64,000 nt of DNA, taken from assembly GCA_002104905.1 (NCBI GenBank), contig MCFE01000140.1, positions 1 through 64,000 on the forward strand, in the 5' to 3' direction. The stretch is from Basidiobolus meristosporus CBS 931.73. Lineage: Eukaryota; Basidiobolomycota; Basidiobolomycetes; Basidiobolales; Basidiobolaceae. How positions within the stretch are numbered: the first letter of the stretch is position 1; each line of letters starts with the position of its first letter. Under the pieces are notes generated by a model. The model ran no database searches. It was not told the DNA's origin and saw only the letters and a list, made by a program, of their open reading frames with translations. A program made the position numbers and the translations under genes. Shown in pieces: positions 47,412-58,680 of this stretch.

Positions 47412-48095
47412 TGTGGTAATGGGAAGTATTTCATTACTACAATGTCTCAAAACCAATGTTGCACTCATTTCTTTATTTTGCTTTTTTTTCTCAACACACA
47501 AGTGAAAGATGAACAAATTCCAACTTTGAAGGACAAATAAACCAGACCCTGACAAGCAATCCACTTTACTCCAAAGACATCCCTTTAGACACCCCTTTAG
47601 AGACCTCTTTAAGAAACCCCTTTACTCTAAAGAAGCCCCCTTAGGCACCTCTTTAGTGTAAAGTTCACTTTAGAGACCACTGCAAGAAGCCCCTTTACTC
47701 TAAGGACACCCCTTTAGACACCCCTTTAGGTCTAAAGACCCCTTTTGAGACTTCTATACTGCACCCCTTCAGGTTCAAGGGGAGTTCAGAATATCCATAT
47801 TAAGAAATATTCTCTCACAAAGGAATGTGACTCCCAAATAAGGAAAAGTTACTATAAAAGTAAATATGCCCAATAATCAACAGAAGGTCAGAACACTGCT
47901 GTAGAAGTGAGAATCACTGACTATAGCACACTGTGAGCCCAAGATTGAGGATATTAGTGAAAGTTATATCTTCTATTGGTATATCAAACTCCCAATGAAC
48001 TATTTCAGTGTTAGCATACTGGAAGTAGTTGTAAATTGATGATTAGACTCTACATTACAGAACAAGCTCCAAACTAATTATAATACAACACAACA
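47412..48095 (-). repeat. LTR-B copy L3, internally deleted (684 bp)
   Basis: Both ends are present, but the middle jumps from about 47,562 directly into the AAAGGGG array. Flanked by GATC on both sides (47,408-47,411 and 48,096-48,099): a perfect 4-bp target duplication within the P4 partner gene. Confidence 0.85.
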
Positions 48096-48394
48096 GATCT
48101 CCACACCATCAACAATAGAGGATGTGGAGGCTGTAGTTGACAAATAGCCTGTCTCTGCAATCTCATCTGCCTCACTGGAGTGTAGCTCAACAGGCTGCAC
48201 TTCTAACTCTTATGTAAACACCAGTCTTCTTGTTGGTAATTCTTCCTGGCTATGATGGGACTCAATGTGCTCCAATCTCCCAGAGTTAATTGACAAGAAC
48301 TGCAGCTTTATTCTCATGCTTCCCTGTCTCTGGCTTTGGTAGACTCTTTTCAATTTACCTTTTCCATTATCACTGCCAGGTCTTTCAATGCTTC
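48096..48394 (-). pseudogene. partner gene fragment (copy P4, middle piece)
   Basis: Sequence between two LTR-B insertions, matching the region of the partner gene encoding STTASTSSIVDR and the second basic repeat, in reverse. Confidence 0.7.
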
Positions 48395-49600
48395 TGTGGT
48401 AATGGAAAGTATTCCATTACTACAATATCTCTAAACCAATCTTGCACTCATTTCTTTATTTTGCTTTTTGCTATTGTAACACACAAGTGAAAGATCAAGA
48501 ATTTCCAACTTTGAAGAACAAATGCTCCAGACCCTGACAAGCAATCCACCCAAGAATATTATGTCATACAAAACACGTAGTAGCCAACACATGTTTCAAA
48601 CTACAGCTCATTTGAAGCAGTACTTAAGGAGTTATGACCAAAAGAGTCCAATTATTATGTATACTATGCCTTATTGCTAGGATTACTAGGGTGACTTTGA
48701 TTGCGTGTAACTTTTGAACCAGCCAATCAAATCATGTGTAATTTTCACAGGTGCTGCGCCTATGTCCAATCTGCGCCACTGCAAAATTTTAGCTTTGTAT
48801 CACGTGTACTGCAAATTATTTGCTTTGTATCACATGTATTGCTTGCACAATTGCCCAAAAACTTTGATCCTTCAAAATTTTCATATATATGACTTCCCCA
48901 GCTGAAAAATAAAGGAGAGCCTTTCTTTCCAGAATCTCCACACTACAATTACAAGTTTAAAGGTTATAAGACTTCCCCTGCATCACTTGCATTGTTGAGT
49001 ATTCTGACTTTGATCAGTACTACATCAGTAAAGAGACTTTAAAGCTCACAAGAATCCAATCTTAGTTCTACAAGAAACTACCACTTTTCTGTTGGAATAG
49101 TCCCCTCTAAGAAACCCCTTTAGAGACCCCTTTAGGAAACCCCTTTACTCTAAAGAAGCCCCTTTAGGCACCCCTTCAGTGTAAAGTCCACTTTAGAGAC
49201 CACTATAAGAAGCCCCTTTACTCTAAAGACACCCCTTTAGACACCCCTTGAGAGACTTCTACAACACACCCCTTTAGGTTAAAGGGGAGTTCATAATTTC
49301 CATATTAGGGAATATTTTCTCAGAAAGGAAAGTGACTTCCAAATAAGGAAAAGTTACTATAAAAGTAAATAAGCGCATTGGTCAACAGAAGGTCAGAACA
49401 CTGCTGTAGAAGTGATAAACACTGCCTACAGTATATTTTGAGCCTAAGATTGAGAAAATTAGTGAAAGTTATATCTTCTATTGGTATATCAAACTCCTAA
49501 TGAACTATCTCAGTATTAGCATACTGGAAGTTGTTGTATATTGTTGATTAGCCTCTACGTTGTAGAACAAGCCCCAAACTAATCATAATACAACACAACA
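48395..49600 (-). repeat. LTR-B copy L4, complete solo LTR (1,206 bp)
   Basis: TGTGGTAATGG ... ACAACACAACA with perfect CTTC duplications (48,391-48,394 and 49,601-49,604). The partner-gene sequence rejoins exactly when the LTR and one CTTC are removed. Best-preserved copy for defining the family. Confidence 0.88.
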
Positions 49601-50943
49601 CTTCTTTGTCTGAGTGCTGCTTGTATTGAACTACATCTTCTCATTGATAAATGGGGCTCTGATGCTTTTGTTTTGGCCTGCTTGTCCCTTGCAGGCACTC
49701 TGCAGGCAACCTGGCACTTTTTTCCAGCTTGTTTCAAGTTCTCAGCCCATGCTGTGACAAGCTCAAGAGGTGTCCACTGGTCTTTATTACTCCCTGGTCC
49801 TTTACTGATACTTTGAGTGAATGCTCCCTGAGTGGATCTACACCTATTCCTTGATATATGTTGTGTTGGTGTATCTGTTTCTGCCTGCTTGTCCCTGATT
49901 AGCACTCTTCCAGCAGCATGATGTCTCTTTGATGCATGTCTGGAGCTTTTGGCCCTGCCTGTAATGGGTTCTTGAGGAAGCTGCTGGTATTTAGTTATTG
50001 CACCCTTGTTCTTTTGCCTTGAATGGTTTTGGCTATTCTTGAGATACTTTTTAGAAAACCAAAGCTGGCCATTAATCTGTTTGCTTGTTTGAATCCAAGA
50101 TAATGCTTATACAACAGGTCAAGCACATTCTGCTTGGTCTTGAGTTCCTGATGGTCCGATGGTATGCTGGCCTTAAGGTGTTGGAATGCAAGACTTCTAA
50201 CAGCCTTTTGAATATCAGCCCACTCTGCATCATTGCACTCAACAGCTTCAAGGATCTTCAATGTCTTTTGATTCTTAGGCTTTGGAACAAACACCACATT
50301 GTATCCCTCCCATGCTGTGATAGGTCTTTCTGTGGGCTTTATTTTGGGGCACTGTTGTTGTGCCTCAGATACAGTAGGGTGTTCCCCAGTTGTTAAATCA
50401 CAAAATGGCTCAATTCTTAGCTGTGACATTAAGCTACTTAAGTTCCTTCTTTGCAGCAAAGTTACTGCTTTCTCAGCCTGGGATACTGATTGTTCTACTC
50501 ATTTTATTCACTCATCCTATATCTAGACTATTTCCTGATTTCTCTGGGCCATTGCATCTATCCTACCAGCTACTGAACCTAGTTCCCTCCTTAATGCATT
50601 GGTATGAGTTGAAAACATTCTTGCTAATATGGGTAGTGGTAATGCTACAATGGCCACATGCAGCTCTTCAACTGCAGGTACTGTTTTTGCTATATTCTCA
50701 TCTGCCTCAGCATTACAGGCAGCTTGCAGCTATGCAGAGATTCCCAATTGCCTACTTGGCTGAGAGCCTGAGTGTTAGCATTATTACCTTCAGTTGGCAC
50801 ACTCTCTAAAGGGCCTTTTTTGGTTGTAGCCCTTCATGTTGCACTGAATGTCAAAGCAAGCTGTTCTCTAACTGTTTTCTGCTGCTGTCAGCAGTGGTGT
50901 TTGGTTGGGAACCAGACAACTTTTCTTTACTTTTTGGTGGCAT
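49601..50943 (-). pseudogene. partner gene, 5' two thirds (copy P4), best-preserved start
   Basis: The start MPPKSKEKLSG at 50,943 is intact. The 154-codon frame 50,459-49,995 holds the central block LLQRRNLSSLMSQ, QQQCPKIKPTERPI, ECNDAEWADIQKAVRSLAFQHLKA, LLYKHYLGFKQANRLMASFG. The frame 49,905-49,579 holds two basic repeats (RDKQAETDTPTQH, VPARDKQAKTKASE). Truncated by LTR-B copy L4. Confidence 0.72.
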
Positions 50944-51310
50944 ATATATGAAGTGAGTTAAACTAAAGGGGGAAAGGAGTTACAAATATGTGTGAATGTA
51001 GTGCCACAACTTTATTTATAATGCTTACTATGGCAGGGCATCATTGAATCCTACATTCATGTAGTTTCAATGTCTCAAATATAAGACTGTCTTAGATTCA
51101 CCTGAGTGTTAATAAAAAAATGACATAATAGTGTTAAATTGATGAGTATCAAATTGTTTGCCTCATGGACAGCCTACTTTGATTCAACACTATAAGAGAA
51201 GGGGAAATAGACCATGCAGCTATTGTAGCAAGCCTCTCAGTCATATTGCACACAGAGAGCATAGGGAGTATTGTTGTGCATCAACATTTAAAACTTGGCC
51301 AATCTCATTC
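50944..51310. promoter_or_regulatory. element spacer upstream of the P4 partner gene
   Basis: Matches the P1 spacer and transposase start (31,190-31,450) in reverse, including TTTGATTCAACRCT and a conserved block around the transposase ATG at about 51,222. Confidence 0.5.
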
Positions 51311-51937
51311 TGTTGGAAAATCTAGTACCCTAACTGATTTTCCCTAACCCAATCATAGCTAATCCCTGTTATGGTTTATTTTATCACTTCTCAGAATCTA
51401 TTTTTGGCTGTCACACCTGATCAATTTTCATGTGGTCATTGTGTTCTCAACTGATCTGCTTAGCCTTTCCAAGTGATTAGTTGTCTGAGATTTATCCAAC
51501 CACTTAGCAGTTGCCAAGACATCAGCTGATTAATGAAGCAATTTTTCATTTATCTTATGCACCTATCAACACCCCAACAGGTTTCAATTAGTCCAGTCTC
51601 TTGGTGCTTACAAGTGCAACTCAATCAGAAAAGTATAAATAAAGTTTACTGAACCTTTTGGTTTACTGTGTGTCTCAACAAAGTTAAAATTGTGCCTCAG
51701 CAAAATTAAGAATTCTACAATTTTGTTCTAGTTTCCACCCAAGCCTAGCCTGTATAGCAAGCCAACTCTGTTGCCTTTATAGCCCAACTCAACTATATAC
51801 AAAACCCATATTGGACCAGAACTTCTCTGCTAAAATATCTGTCACCCTTGACAAATCTAAGATTCTGCACTTACTTATTACTTAGGCTCAGCTAACTCAT
51901 TCATGAGCTTTATTACACTTTTCCCTTGGATACAACA
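51311..51937 (+). repeat. LTR-C copy 2 (627 bp)
   Basis: TGTTGGAAAATC ... GGATACAACA; inverted copy of 43,404-44,050. It lies within the transposase part of P4. Contains TATAAATAAAG at about 51,634. Confidence 0.72.
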
Positions 51938-53115
51938 AGTATTACAAATATCACTGCCAGTGTTTTGCTACTCAAGTCATATCTCACCATTCATCAGTTA
52001 CTACTGTACCAATCATATCTTGCTGGCCACCTGATACTCCTATAATGGCAACTGGCTGTACTTGACACTTTGTGCAAATTGAGTCAGGTGAGTTTGTGAT
52101 GCCTTTAGGCTCACCCCAGCCTTCTGTATATGGGACAAAGAGTGATAACTCTGGAGAAGCAGGCTCACTCATGACTGGTGAGCCTATCTCCGCAAACAGT
52201 AGTACCCTGCAGGGGCCTGGTAAGATCTCAGTATGCAATGAGACAACACCCATTGAAAAATATGCCAAGGATACTTTATGGAGTCAAGTGAGCCCAGTCA
52301 TCCATTTACAGGTGATTGATGTGAAGTTGCGGCTGCATAAGTGGCTTGTTTCCACTAATATCAGTATGCAGGCTCTGAGGATTAACCACTACTTCTTGCC
52401 AAAGTCATTCTGGGATGCTACTTATCATGTACATGGCATAAAAGGACAACCAACATGTAGCAGGCAACATATAACCCACAGACTGTCCTGAAACCTGTGT
52501 GTCTTAACAGTTGCATGGCATTCACATTAGTAAATGCCACCATTGAAGGTGTCCAAAATGGTGGGTATCCACACCATTAGTGGAATGCATTGTTCACACT
52601 CCGGATATATTTTGGCAATACCCCATCTAAAGAAGCTAATGCAGTCCAACAGATATGGTGAAGCTACAAAGTACCACACTCAGTATTAATCAAGTGATAA
52701 CATATTCACTATATCTGATGGCAAACATTATAAACAGCTAAGAAGCAAGCGCTACTTTGAAGGTTTTTATGACCTTGCCTTTGCCTTTGAACTTGATTGA
52801 TTCTCATTAAAAGGTACTCTACAAGCAAATCCTGCTGGCCATGAACTCTCATCAACCTGAATCTGCCACCTATGTTACAGTATCAGAGCAAAAATTGATG
52901 GTAGTCTCACTAGTATCTGGGCCTAAATCACTGTCCAACCTGATAGCCACCTGTATATGGAGTAGAGAATGGATACTGCAGTGGCAGAGATCTACATGTT
53001 CAGCTTTATGTTTTTAGTACAGCTGCTCCAATCTCATTACAAACTTCTTGCACAATAGCTGAAGCTGTGTCAAGTTGGCATAACAGACTTGCAGTATTTG
53101 TTGGACTGCATCAGC
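51938..53115. pseudogene. Plavaka-like transposase remains, two pieces in opposite orientation
   Basis: The stretch 51,938-52,940 reads on the plus strand (PIEKYAKDTLWSQVSPVIHL, compare PIETNAKDTLWSQVSPLNHL in P1; later STSKSCWP-LINLNLPP). From about 52,945 to 53,115 the sequence matches P1 in the opposite direction (29,450-29,580 and 30,590-30,615). The junction therefore joins two head-to-head elements or an inversion. Confidence 0.68.
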
Positions 53116-54317
53116 TTAGAAACCAGATCAGCAGACAATACACATAGAGCAATCAATATCCCAGGTAAAGAAAGCAATATCTTTGCTGTAAAGAAGGAAC
53201 TCAAGTAGCTCAATGTCACAGCCACAAATTGAGCCATTTCCCAATGTACCAGCAGAGGAACACTGTGCAGTCTTTGAGGCACAACAACAGTGCCCCAAGA
53301 TAAAGCCCACAGAAAAACCCATCACAGTGTGGGAGGGTGACAATGTGGTGTTTATGCCAAGCATAAAAGTCAAAAGACATGGAAGATCTGTGAAGCTATT
53401 GAGTGCCATAATGAAGAGCGGGCTAATATTCAAGAGGCTGTCAGAAGTCTAGCACACCACCACCTTAAGGCCAGCTTACTATGGGACCATCAGGAACTCA
53501 AGGCCAAACAGAATGCTCTTGACTTGCTCCATGAGCATTATCTGGGATTCAAATGGGCAAACAGATTTTGGGCCAAGGAGGCATGCAAAAAAACTGCAGT
53601 TCTAACCTATTAGTGCTACAAGCCTGGAGAAGACTGAATCCCATCATAGCAAGAAGAACTACCTACAAGAAAACAGCTGTTTTCATTAGAGTTGGACGCA
53701 CAGCCAGTTCAGCTACATTCCAGCAAGGTAGACAAGTTTGCTGAAAAATGCAATTTGTCTACCACAGCCTCCACATCCTCCATTGTTGACAGAGTAGAGA
53801 TCCCACTGACAGACAAGGCTGCAACATCAAGAACTCAAACAACTATCAGCAAGAAGAATTACCTACAAGAAAACAGCTGTTTTCATAAGAGTTGGAAGCA
53901 CAGCCAGTTCAGCTACATTCCAGCAAGGTAGACAAGTTTGCTGAAAAAGCTAATTTGTCTACCACAGCCTCCACATCCTCCATTATCAACAGAGTGGAGA
54001 TCCCACTGAGAGACAAGGCCACAATGCCAGGAGCTCAAAAGACTATGAAAGTGCCTTCAGAAGAATTTTGGAACATTAATAGGCAAACCAAGAGGTTGCA
54101 ACACTTCTTCAAGAGCAGTGCTCAAGAAAATGCACTGGACTATTGCAAGAATTTATTGCAAAGACTGGCGCATGAGGTGCTAGACCTTGCAGTGCCAACT
54201 GAAGACCAGGATGTGTGGGAACCAGTGAATGAACAATGGCATAGAGCCATTGGGTTCCTGCCAAAGTCATGGAACCAGAGAGACACAGCAGAAATGCTTG
54301 GTGAGTGGTGGATTTAA
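53116..54317 (+). pseudogene. partner gene (copy P5), complete C-terminus
   Basis: Begins inside the coiled-coil region, keeps the block CPKIKPTEKPITVWEGDNVVF, has lost most of the basic repeats, and contains a local duplication of about 180 bp (53,655-53,830 and 53,845-54,030, both with KLHSSKVDKFAEK-like sequence). The last frame (53,892-54,317) is open for 141 codons and shows the intact C-terminal block: HFFKSSAQENALDYCKNLLQ, VPTEDQDVWEPVNEQWHRAI, RDTAEMLGEWWI and stop. Confidence 0.72.
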
Positions 54318-54756
54318 TGGAGTTACTTGTTGAATGCGGGGTTGGGCTTAATGTTAGTGTGGGTATAGGGACTTGTATTGGTCAATGCAACTGGCAATTG
54401 GGGTACAACTAAAGTTTCAACAGAAATAAATCAATTTGAATGCATGAAAAGTAAGAGAAACAGTTGAGTCAGGAAATAAGGAGTGTGAAAAGAAGCAACA
54501 GCCAATCAATGCACACAAATGTAGGAGGTGATAGAGTGCTCAGGATCAGAAAGTGAGCAATTGGCAGGGAATCAAACAAAAACCACATATATATTTTTGT
54601 GATGATAAGTTCTGACTAACTTTGTTGTGAAATCTGGGGTGCAATTATTTTCAACAGTCACTGGATGGTGTCCTGCCTGGATCAGTACCTCTTAGTCACA
54701 GGAATTTAACTATGTGAAGGCCTTTTGACAGGATCATAACACTATCTTTCATAGAG
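54318..54756 (+). mobile_element. right end of Plavaka-like copy P5
   Basis: Shares the P1 3' region (GTGAGTGGTG..., GCCAATCAATG, CCTCTTAGTCACAGGA, GACAGGATCA) and ends with TTTCATAGAG, the terminal repeat. Immediately beyond it a gypsy RT/RNase H frame begins, so P5 was inserted in a gypsy element. Confidence 0.7.
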
Positions 54757-55254
54757 CCTGTGAGACTGCCTTTCAGATGCTCAAGAATGAACTTGCTGAG
54801 CTGCTAAGCTTAAGCATACCAGACTTCAGAAAAAGAGTTTACTCTATCCTCAGATGCTTAAGACTATGCAGTTGGTGGAGTGCTGAGCCAAGAATATGAG
54901 GGAGAGGAATACCCATTTGCTTTTGTGTCCAAGAAGCTGAACTCAGCAGAACAAGACTATATACACTGCTTAAAGACCTGGAGATGCTATATTCAAGGAG
55001 TCAAGTGCACTGTGAAGACTGATCACACCTCACTCAAGTATATATTTACTCAGAAAGTACTCTCCAGAAGAATGACAAGATGGAGTGAATACATTCAGCA
55101 ATTTGACTTGGAGATTTTCTACTGCCCTGGAAAAAACAACACAGTGCTGGTACCTTATCAAGACTAGAACAAGTTGCACAAATCAACTGGGTGCATGAGT
55201 CAGATTGGCCAAGCCTATTACCAAAGTACTTGCAGGACCTAGTCATTCCTAATG
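54757..55254 (+). pseudogene. Ty3/gypsy RT-RNase H fragment
   Basis: The translation starts ACETAFQMLKNEL, then (after a shift) the RNase H pattern DASDYAVGGVLSQ, PFAFVSKKLNSAEQDY, CTVKTDHTSLKYIF, RMTRWSEYIQQFDLEIFYCPGKNN. The conserved follow-up SRLEQVAQINWVHESDWP also appears at 63,590-63,700 on the other strand, so both belong to one gypsy family. Broken by several frame changes. Confidence 0.88.
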
Positions 55255-55960
55255 TGGTGTGGTGGGGTCACAGTGACACCCACTAACAGATGTGCTCATT
55301 CTTATATTTTCTACTTCCCTATTTCTCTACTACACTTGTATTAGTCTTATCCCATTTGTCTTACCTGATCAGTACTATCCCATAAGCAAGCTGACTATCA
55401 CACCTGCTTACCTTATTGCATAACGTATCCCTCACTTAAGTAAGGTTACTAGCAGTAAGTGCTTCCATATTTGGCAAGTATCCATGCCAGTACCCTTGAC
55501 ACATGATCAACCTGCGTAAACATCCTTACCATTTTTATACCATATATGGTATCTCTATGTTACACAGGTTTCAGAGTTCTGATTCCTGATTTGTTAGATG
55601 TGCTGTGCCTCCGAGAACCTTCCAGCACCTACTTAGAGCATACTTAGGTCATTCTGATATCATTAAGATATCTATTGATATCCCAAACCTTCTGGAACAC
55701 CATGATTAGTAATCACTTTGCCAGTGAGGAAAGTATATAAGGGAGGTAATCCCTCAACAATAAATCATCATCCCTTTTATCACTATACCAACTTGTTGAT
55801 TAGTGTGATCACTGCTATCTGCTGCTACCTGAACTTCCAACCCCTGGCCACAGAACACTTCCAGGAAACCATGCTGACAGTCAACTGACCTTGGAGACAC
55901 TACTGGTGAGGAATACTCAGAGTAGGTATCTTTTATTATATTTAATTCTTTCCCAAGTTT
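55255..55960 (+). repeat. gypsy-type LTR related to LTR-D
   Basis: Shares with LTR-D (60,060-60,330) the blocks ATATCTCTATGTTACACAGG, TGATTAGTAATCACTTTGCC-like and the promoter-like AAGTATATAAGGGAGG. The right boundary is approximate. It follows the RNase H fragment without an integrase, so the element is internally deleted. Confidence 0.58.
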
Positions 55961-56569
55961 GTTCTTGTTCAGGCAAAGATGCTTTTCTGTCTTTGTAACT
56001 ATTGACCATAGCTGCATACTTATCAAGTCCCTGCTGGTGGAGTTTACAGTTGTTTCACTTTGGAAGCTTTAGTATATTGTAATCTCAAAGGATGCTGAAC
56101 CCAGCACATACTTTTATTAAGATGCCAACTAAGTTGGGGATTGTAAATCAATAGTTTTCTCTTGGCAAACTTGTGGCTTTGTTCCCCATCACAATAGATT
56201 AGAGACAGAACCCAAGTATTCCTAGCAAGCTTTTGCCAGAGGTTATTACATTGAGTGAACACCCCACACACAAAACACTTCAGAAGTGTTGGACATATCT
56301 CTCCCTTGGACTGATACACCACCACAGCGGTGGATGAAGAGATTCAGAAGACAATCTAGGATGAAGCCAGCAAACTTGTAGCACAGGATGAAACACTCTA
56401 TCAAATTGTTGATGGAAGTCCTATGGCCTATTGCCATTATGTTGCTTGCCTGGATTTAATACATAAGCTACACAATGGATAAGGACATCTTGGAATCTAA
56501 TAGTAGACATTTCACAGATTGAAACTTTGGGCTTGTAACTTCTAGTAAGCGCTTGAGAAAAAGTGGATG
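55961..56569. other. unassigned AT-rich sequence
   Basis: Minus-strand frames of 60-93 codons occur (56,044-56,325, 56,246-56,437) but show no family pattern. Confidence 0.35.
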
Positions 56570-56875
56570 TGATTAGGTAATCAAATTGATAATAAGGTTT
56601 TTGCTGGATAATATATTGCATGTCAAGGTAATAAGTGTACTTTACATGGTGGTGGCAAAACAAACACACAGAACATGCTAAGGAAAGTCCCAAGAGAATA
56701 CGTGCAAGGCTTTGGGTGGTTTGAAGTATTAAAGTTTTAGGTGCTTTGTACTTACTATTTGGTGATAATATTTGAAGTTTATCCCAATACAGATATATGG
56801 AGAAATATTCTAAAACTGGTAGGTAAGTACTGAAGTGACTAAGTTAGGTAAGCATATAGGTGCAATTACAGAACA
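56570..56875 (-). repeat. decayed copia LTR
   Basis: The reverse of the copia LTR can be followed through AACATGCTAAGGAAAGTCCC, GGTGATAATATTTGAAG and AGTGACTAAGTTAGGTAAG-like blocks. Edges are approximate. Confidence 0.5.
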
Positions 56876-56879
56876 TTAC

Positions 56880-57560
56880 AGCAATATTCCATTGTATCTG
56901 GAAGCCAATATAACTCAACTAAAAGAAAAGACATCAATGTTCTAACACAGGAAACTTGAACTAATTTGTTCTGAGTGTTCAATCTCAATGATCAAAAGTC
57001 AGCTAAGTTGAAGAGCCATTTGATACCAAAATTGATATGCAAAAAGTTAAGCCTGCATATTATGAAAACAAGTTGGACCATCTTTCAAGTACTCCAGCTA
57101 AGTTATAACCTTGAATAGTATAGATTCAACTTACTCTAATCTGTGTAAGCATGTGTAAAAGGTATCCTTAGCTGGAATGATATATTCAGTGCATTTATTA
57201 AAAGTTATGTGGTATACTTACTGCTCTACTTCACCAAGAGAATCAGAGATGCTTTGTCCCAAGATTGAGGAGTTCAAAGAAATGTTAGAGAAAAGTCAAA
57301 GGCCAAATGGAGAGGATCTACACTAATAGTGAAGGAGAATATAGCTCAACACTCCTCTAATACTTCTACCAATTTCATGGGGTAGAGTAAGTGACCACTG
57401 TACCATACACTACACAGCACAACATAATGTCAGAATATGAAACTAGACTGATAACTGTTGTGGCAAGATATATGACCATTATCAAAAGTTACAACTTGCT
57501 TTTGGGGTAAAAGCAGTTGCTACTGCTATATATCCTGTAGTTGAAGCTGTTGAGATATTT
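56880..57560 (+). pseudogene. copia integrase fragment, heavily decayed
   Basis: Follows 37,550-38,210 of the intact element: IPXYLEANI-like start, FDTKIDM, then NSEGEYSSTLL, FHGVE-VTTVPYT and VARYMTIIKSYNLLLG, which correspond to SDNGGEYTSKLF, GIKQETTVPYSPQQN and ARSIIHDQKLSYDFW. Many stops. Confidence 0.75.
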
Positions 57561-57639
57561 TAGAGATATATTGAAAGTGAAATAAATGATTAACAGATAT
57601 ACATGATATTCACATGTTCATTTATTGAGTTGCAACACA

Positions 57640-58680
57640 TTCTGTGTCAAAAATTTAAAGTCCTGTGACTCAGAGGAACTGATCCCATCAAGACACTGTC
57701 CAGAGACTGTTGAAAAATAATTGCACCCCAGATTTCACAAGATATTTAGTATAAATTTTTCATCACAACAATATATAAGTGGCTTTTAATTAGTTCCCTG
57801 CCAATTTGCTCACTGTCTGATCCCAGACACTCTATCACCTCCTATGTCTGTGTGTATTGATTGGCTATTGACACTTTTTCACACTTCTTACTTTCTGACT
57901 CAATTGTTTCTCTTACTTCTCATGTGTACAAATTGAATTATTTCTGTTGAAACTTCAGTTGTACCTCAATTGCCAGTTGTATTGACCTATATCAGTCTCT
58001 ATACCCTACACTAGCATTAAGCCCAACACCACACTCAACAAGCAACTCCGTTAAAAACCATTACTCACTATGTATTTCTGCTGTGATGCTCTGGTTCCAC
58101 CGCTATGCCACTGTTCATTCAATGGTTCCCCCACATCCTGACCTTCAGCTGGCACTGCAAGGTCTAGCACCTCATCAACCAGCCTTTGCAATAAATCCTT
58201 GCAATATTCCAGTGCATTTTCTTGAGCACTGCTCTTGAAGAAGTCTGCAACCTCTTGGTGTGCCTATGAGTATTCCAAAGTTCCACTGAAGGAATTTTGA
58301 TAGTCTTTTAAGTTCATGATGTTGCAGCCTTGTCTGTCAGTGGGATCTCCACTCTGTTGATAATGGAGGATGTGGAGGCTTTGGTAGACAAATTGCCTTT
58401 CTCAGCAAACTCATCTACCTTGCTGGAATGTTGCTCAACTGGCTGCACTTGCAACTCTTATGAAAACAGCCAATTTCTTGTTAGTAATTCCACTTGAGTA
58501 TGATGGGACTCAATCTGTTCCAGGCTGCAGTTTTTTGTATGCTTCCCCGTCTCAGGCTTGGGTAGATTTTTTTACCTGTACCTTTTCCTTTATCACTGCC
58601 AGCTCTTTTGATGCTACTTTCTCTGAGTGCTTCTTGTAATGAACTACACTTTCTCCTTAATAAATTCTGCTCTGATGCTG
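57640..58680 (-). mobile_element. Plavaka-like copy P6, terminal part with 3' half of partner gene
   Basis: Starts with AAAGTCCTGTGACTCAGAGG and the TTGCACCCCAGATTTCAC subterminal block, followed on the minus strand by partner-gene C-terminal sequence (stop region near 58,070) and the second basic repeat (SEQNLLRRKCSSLQEALRE, GSDKGKGTGK, frame 58,720-58,481). It is cut at 58,681 by LTR-D. Confidence 0.72.
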
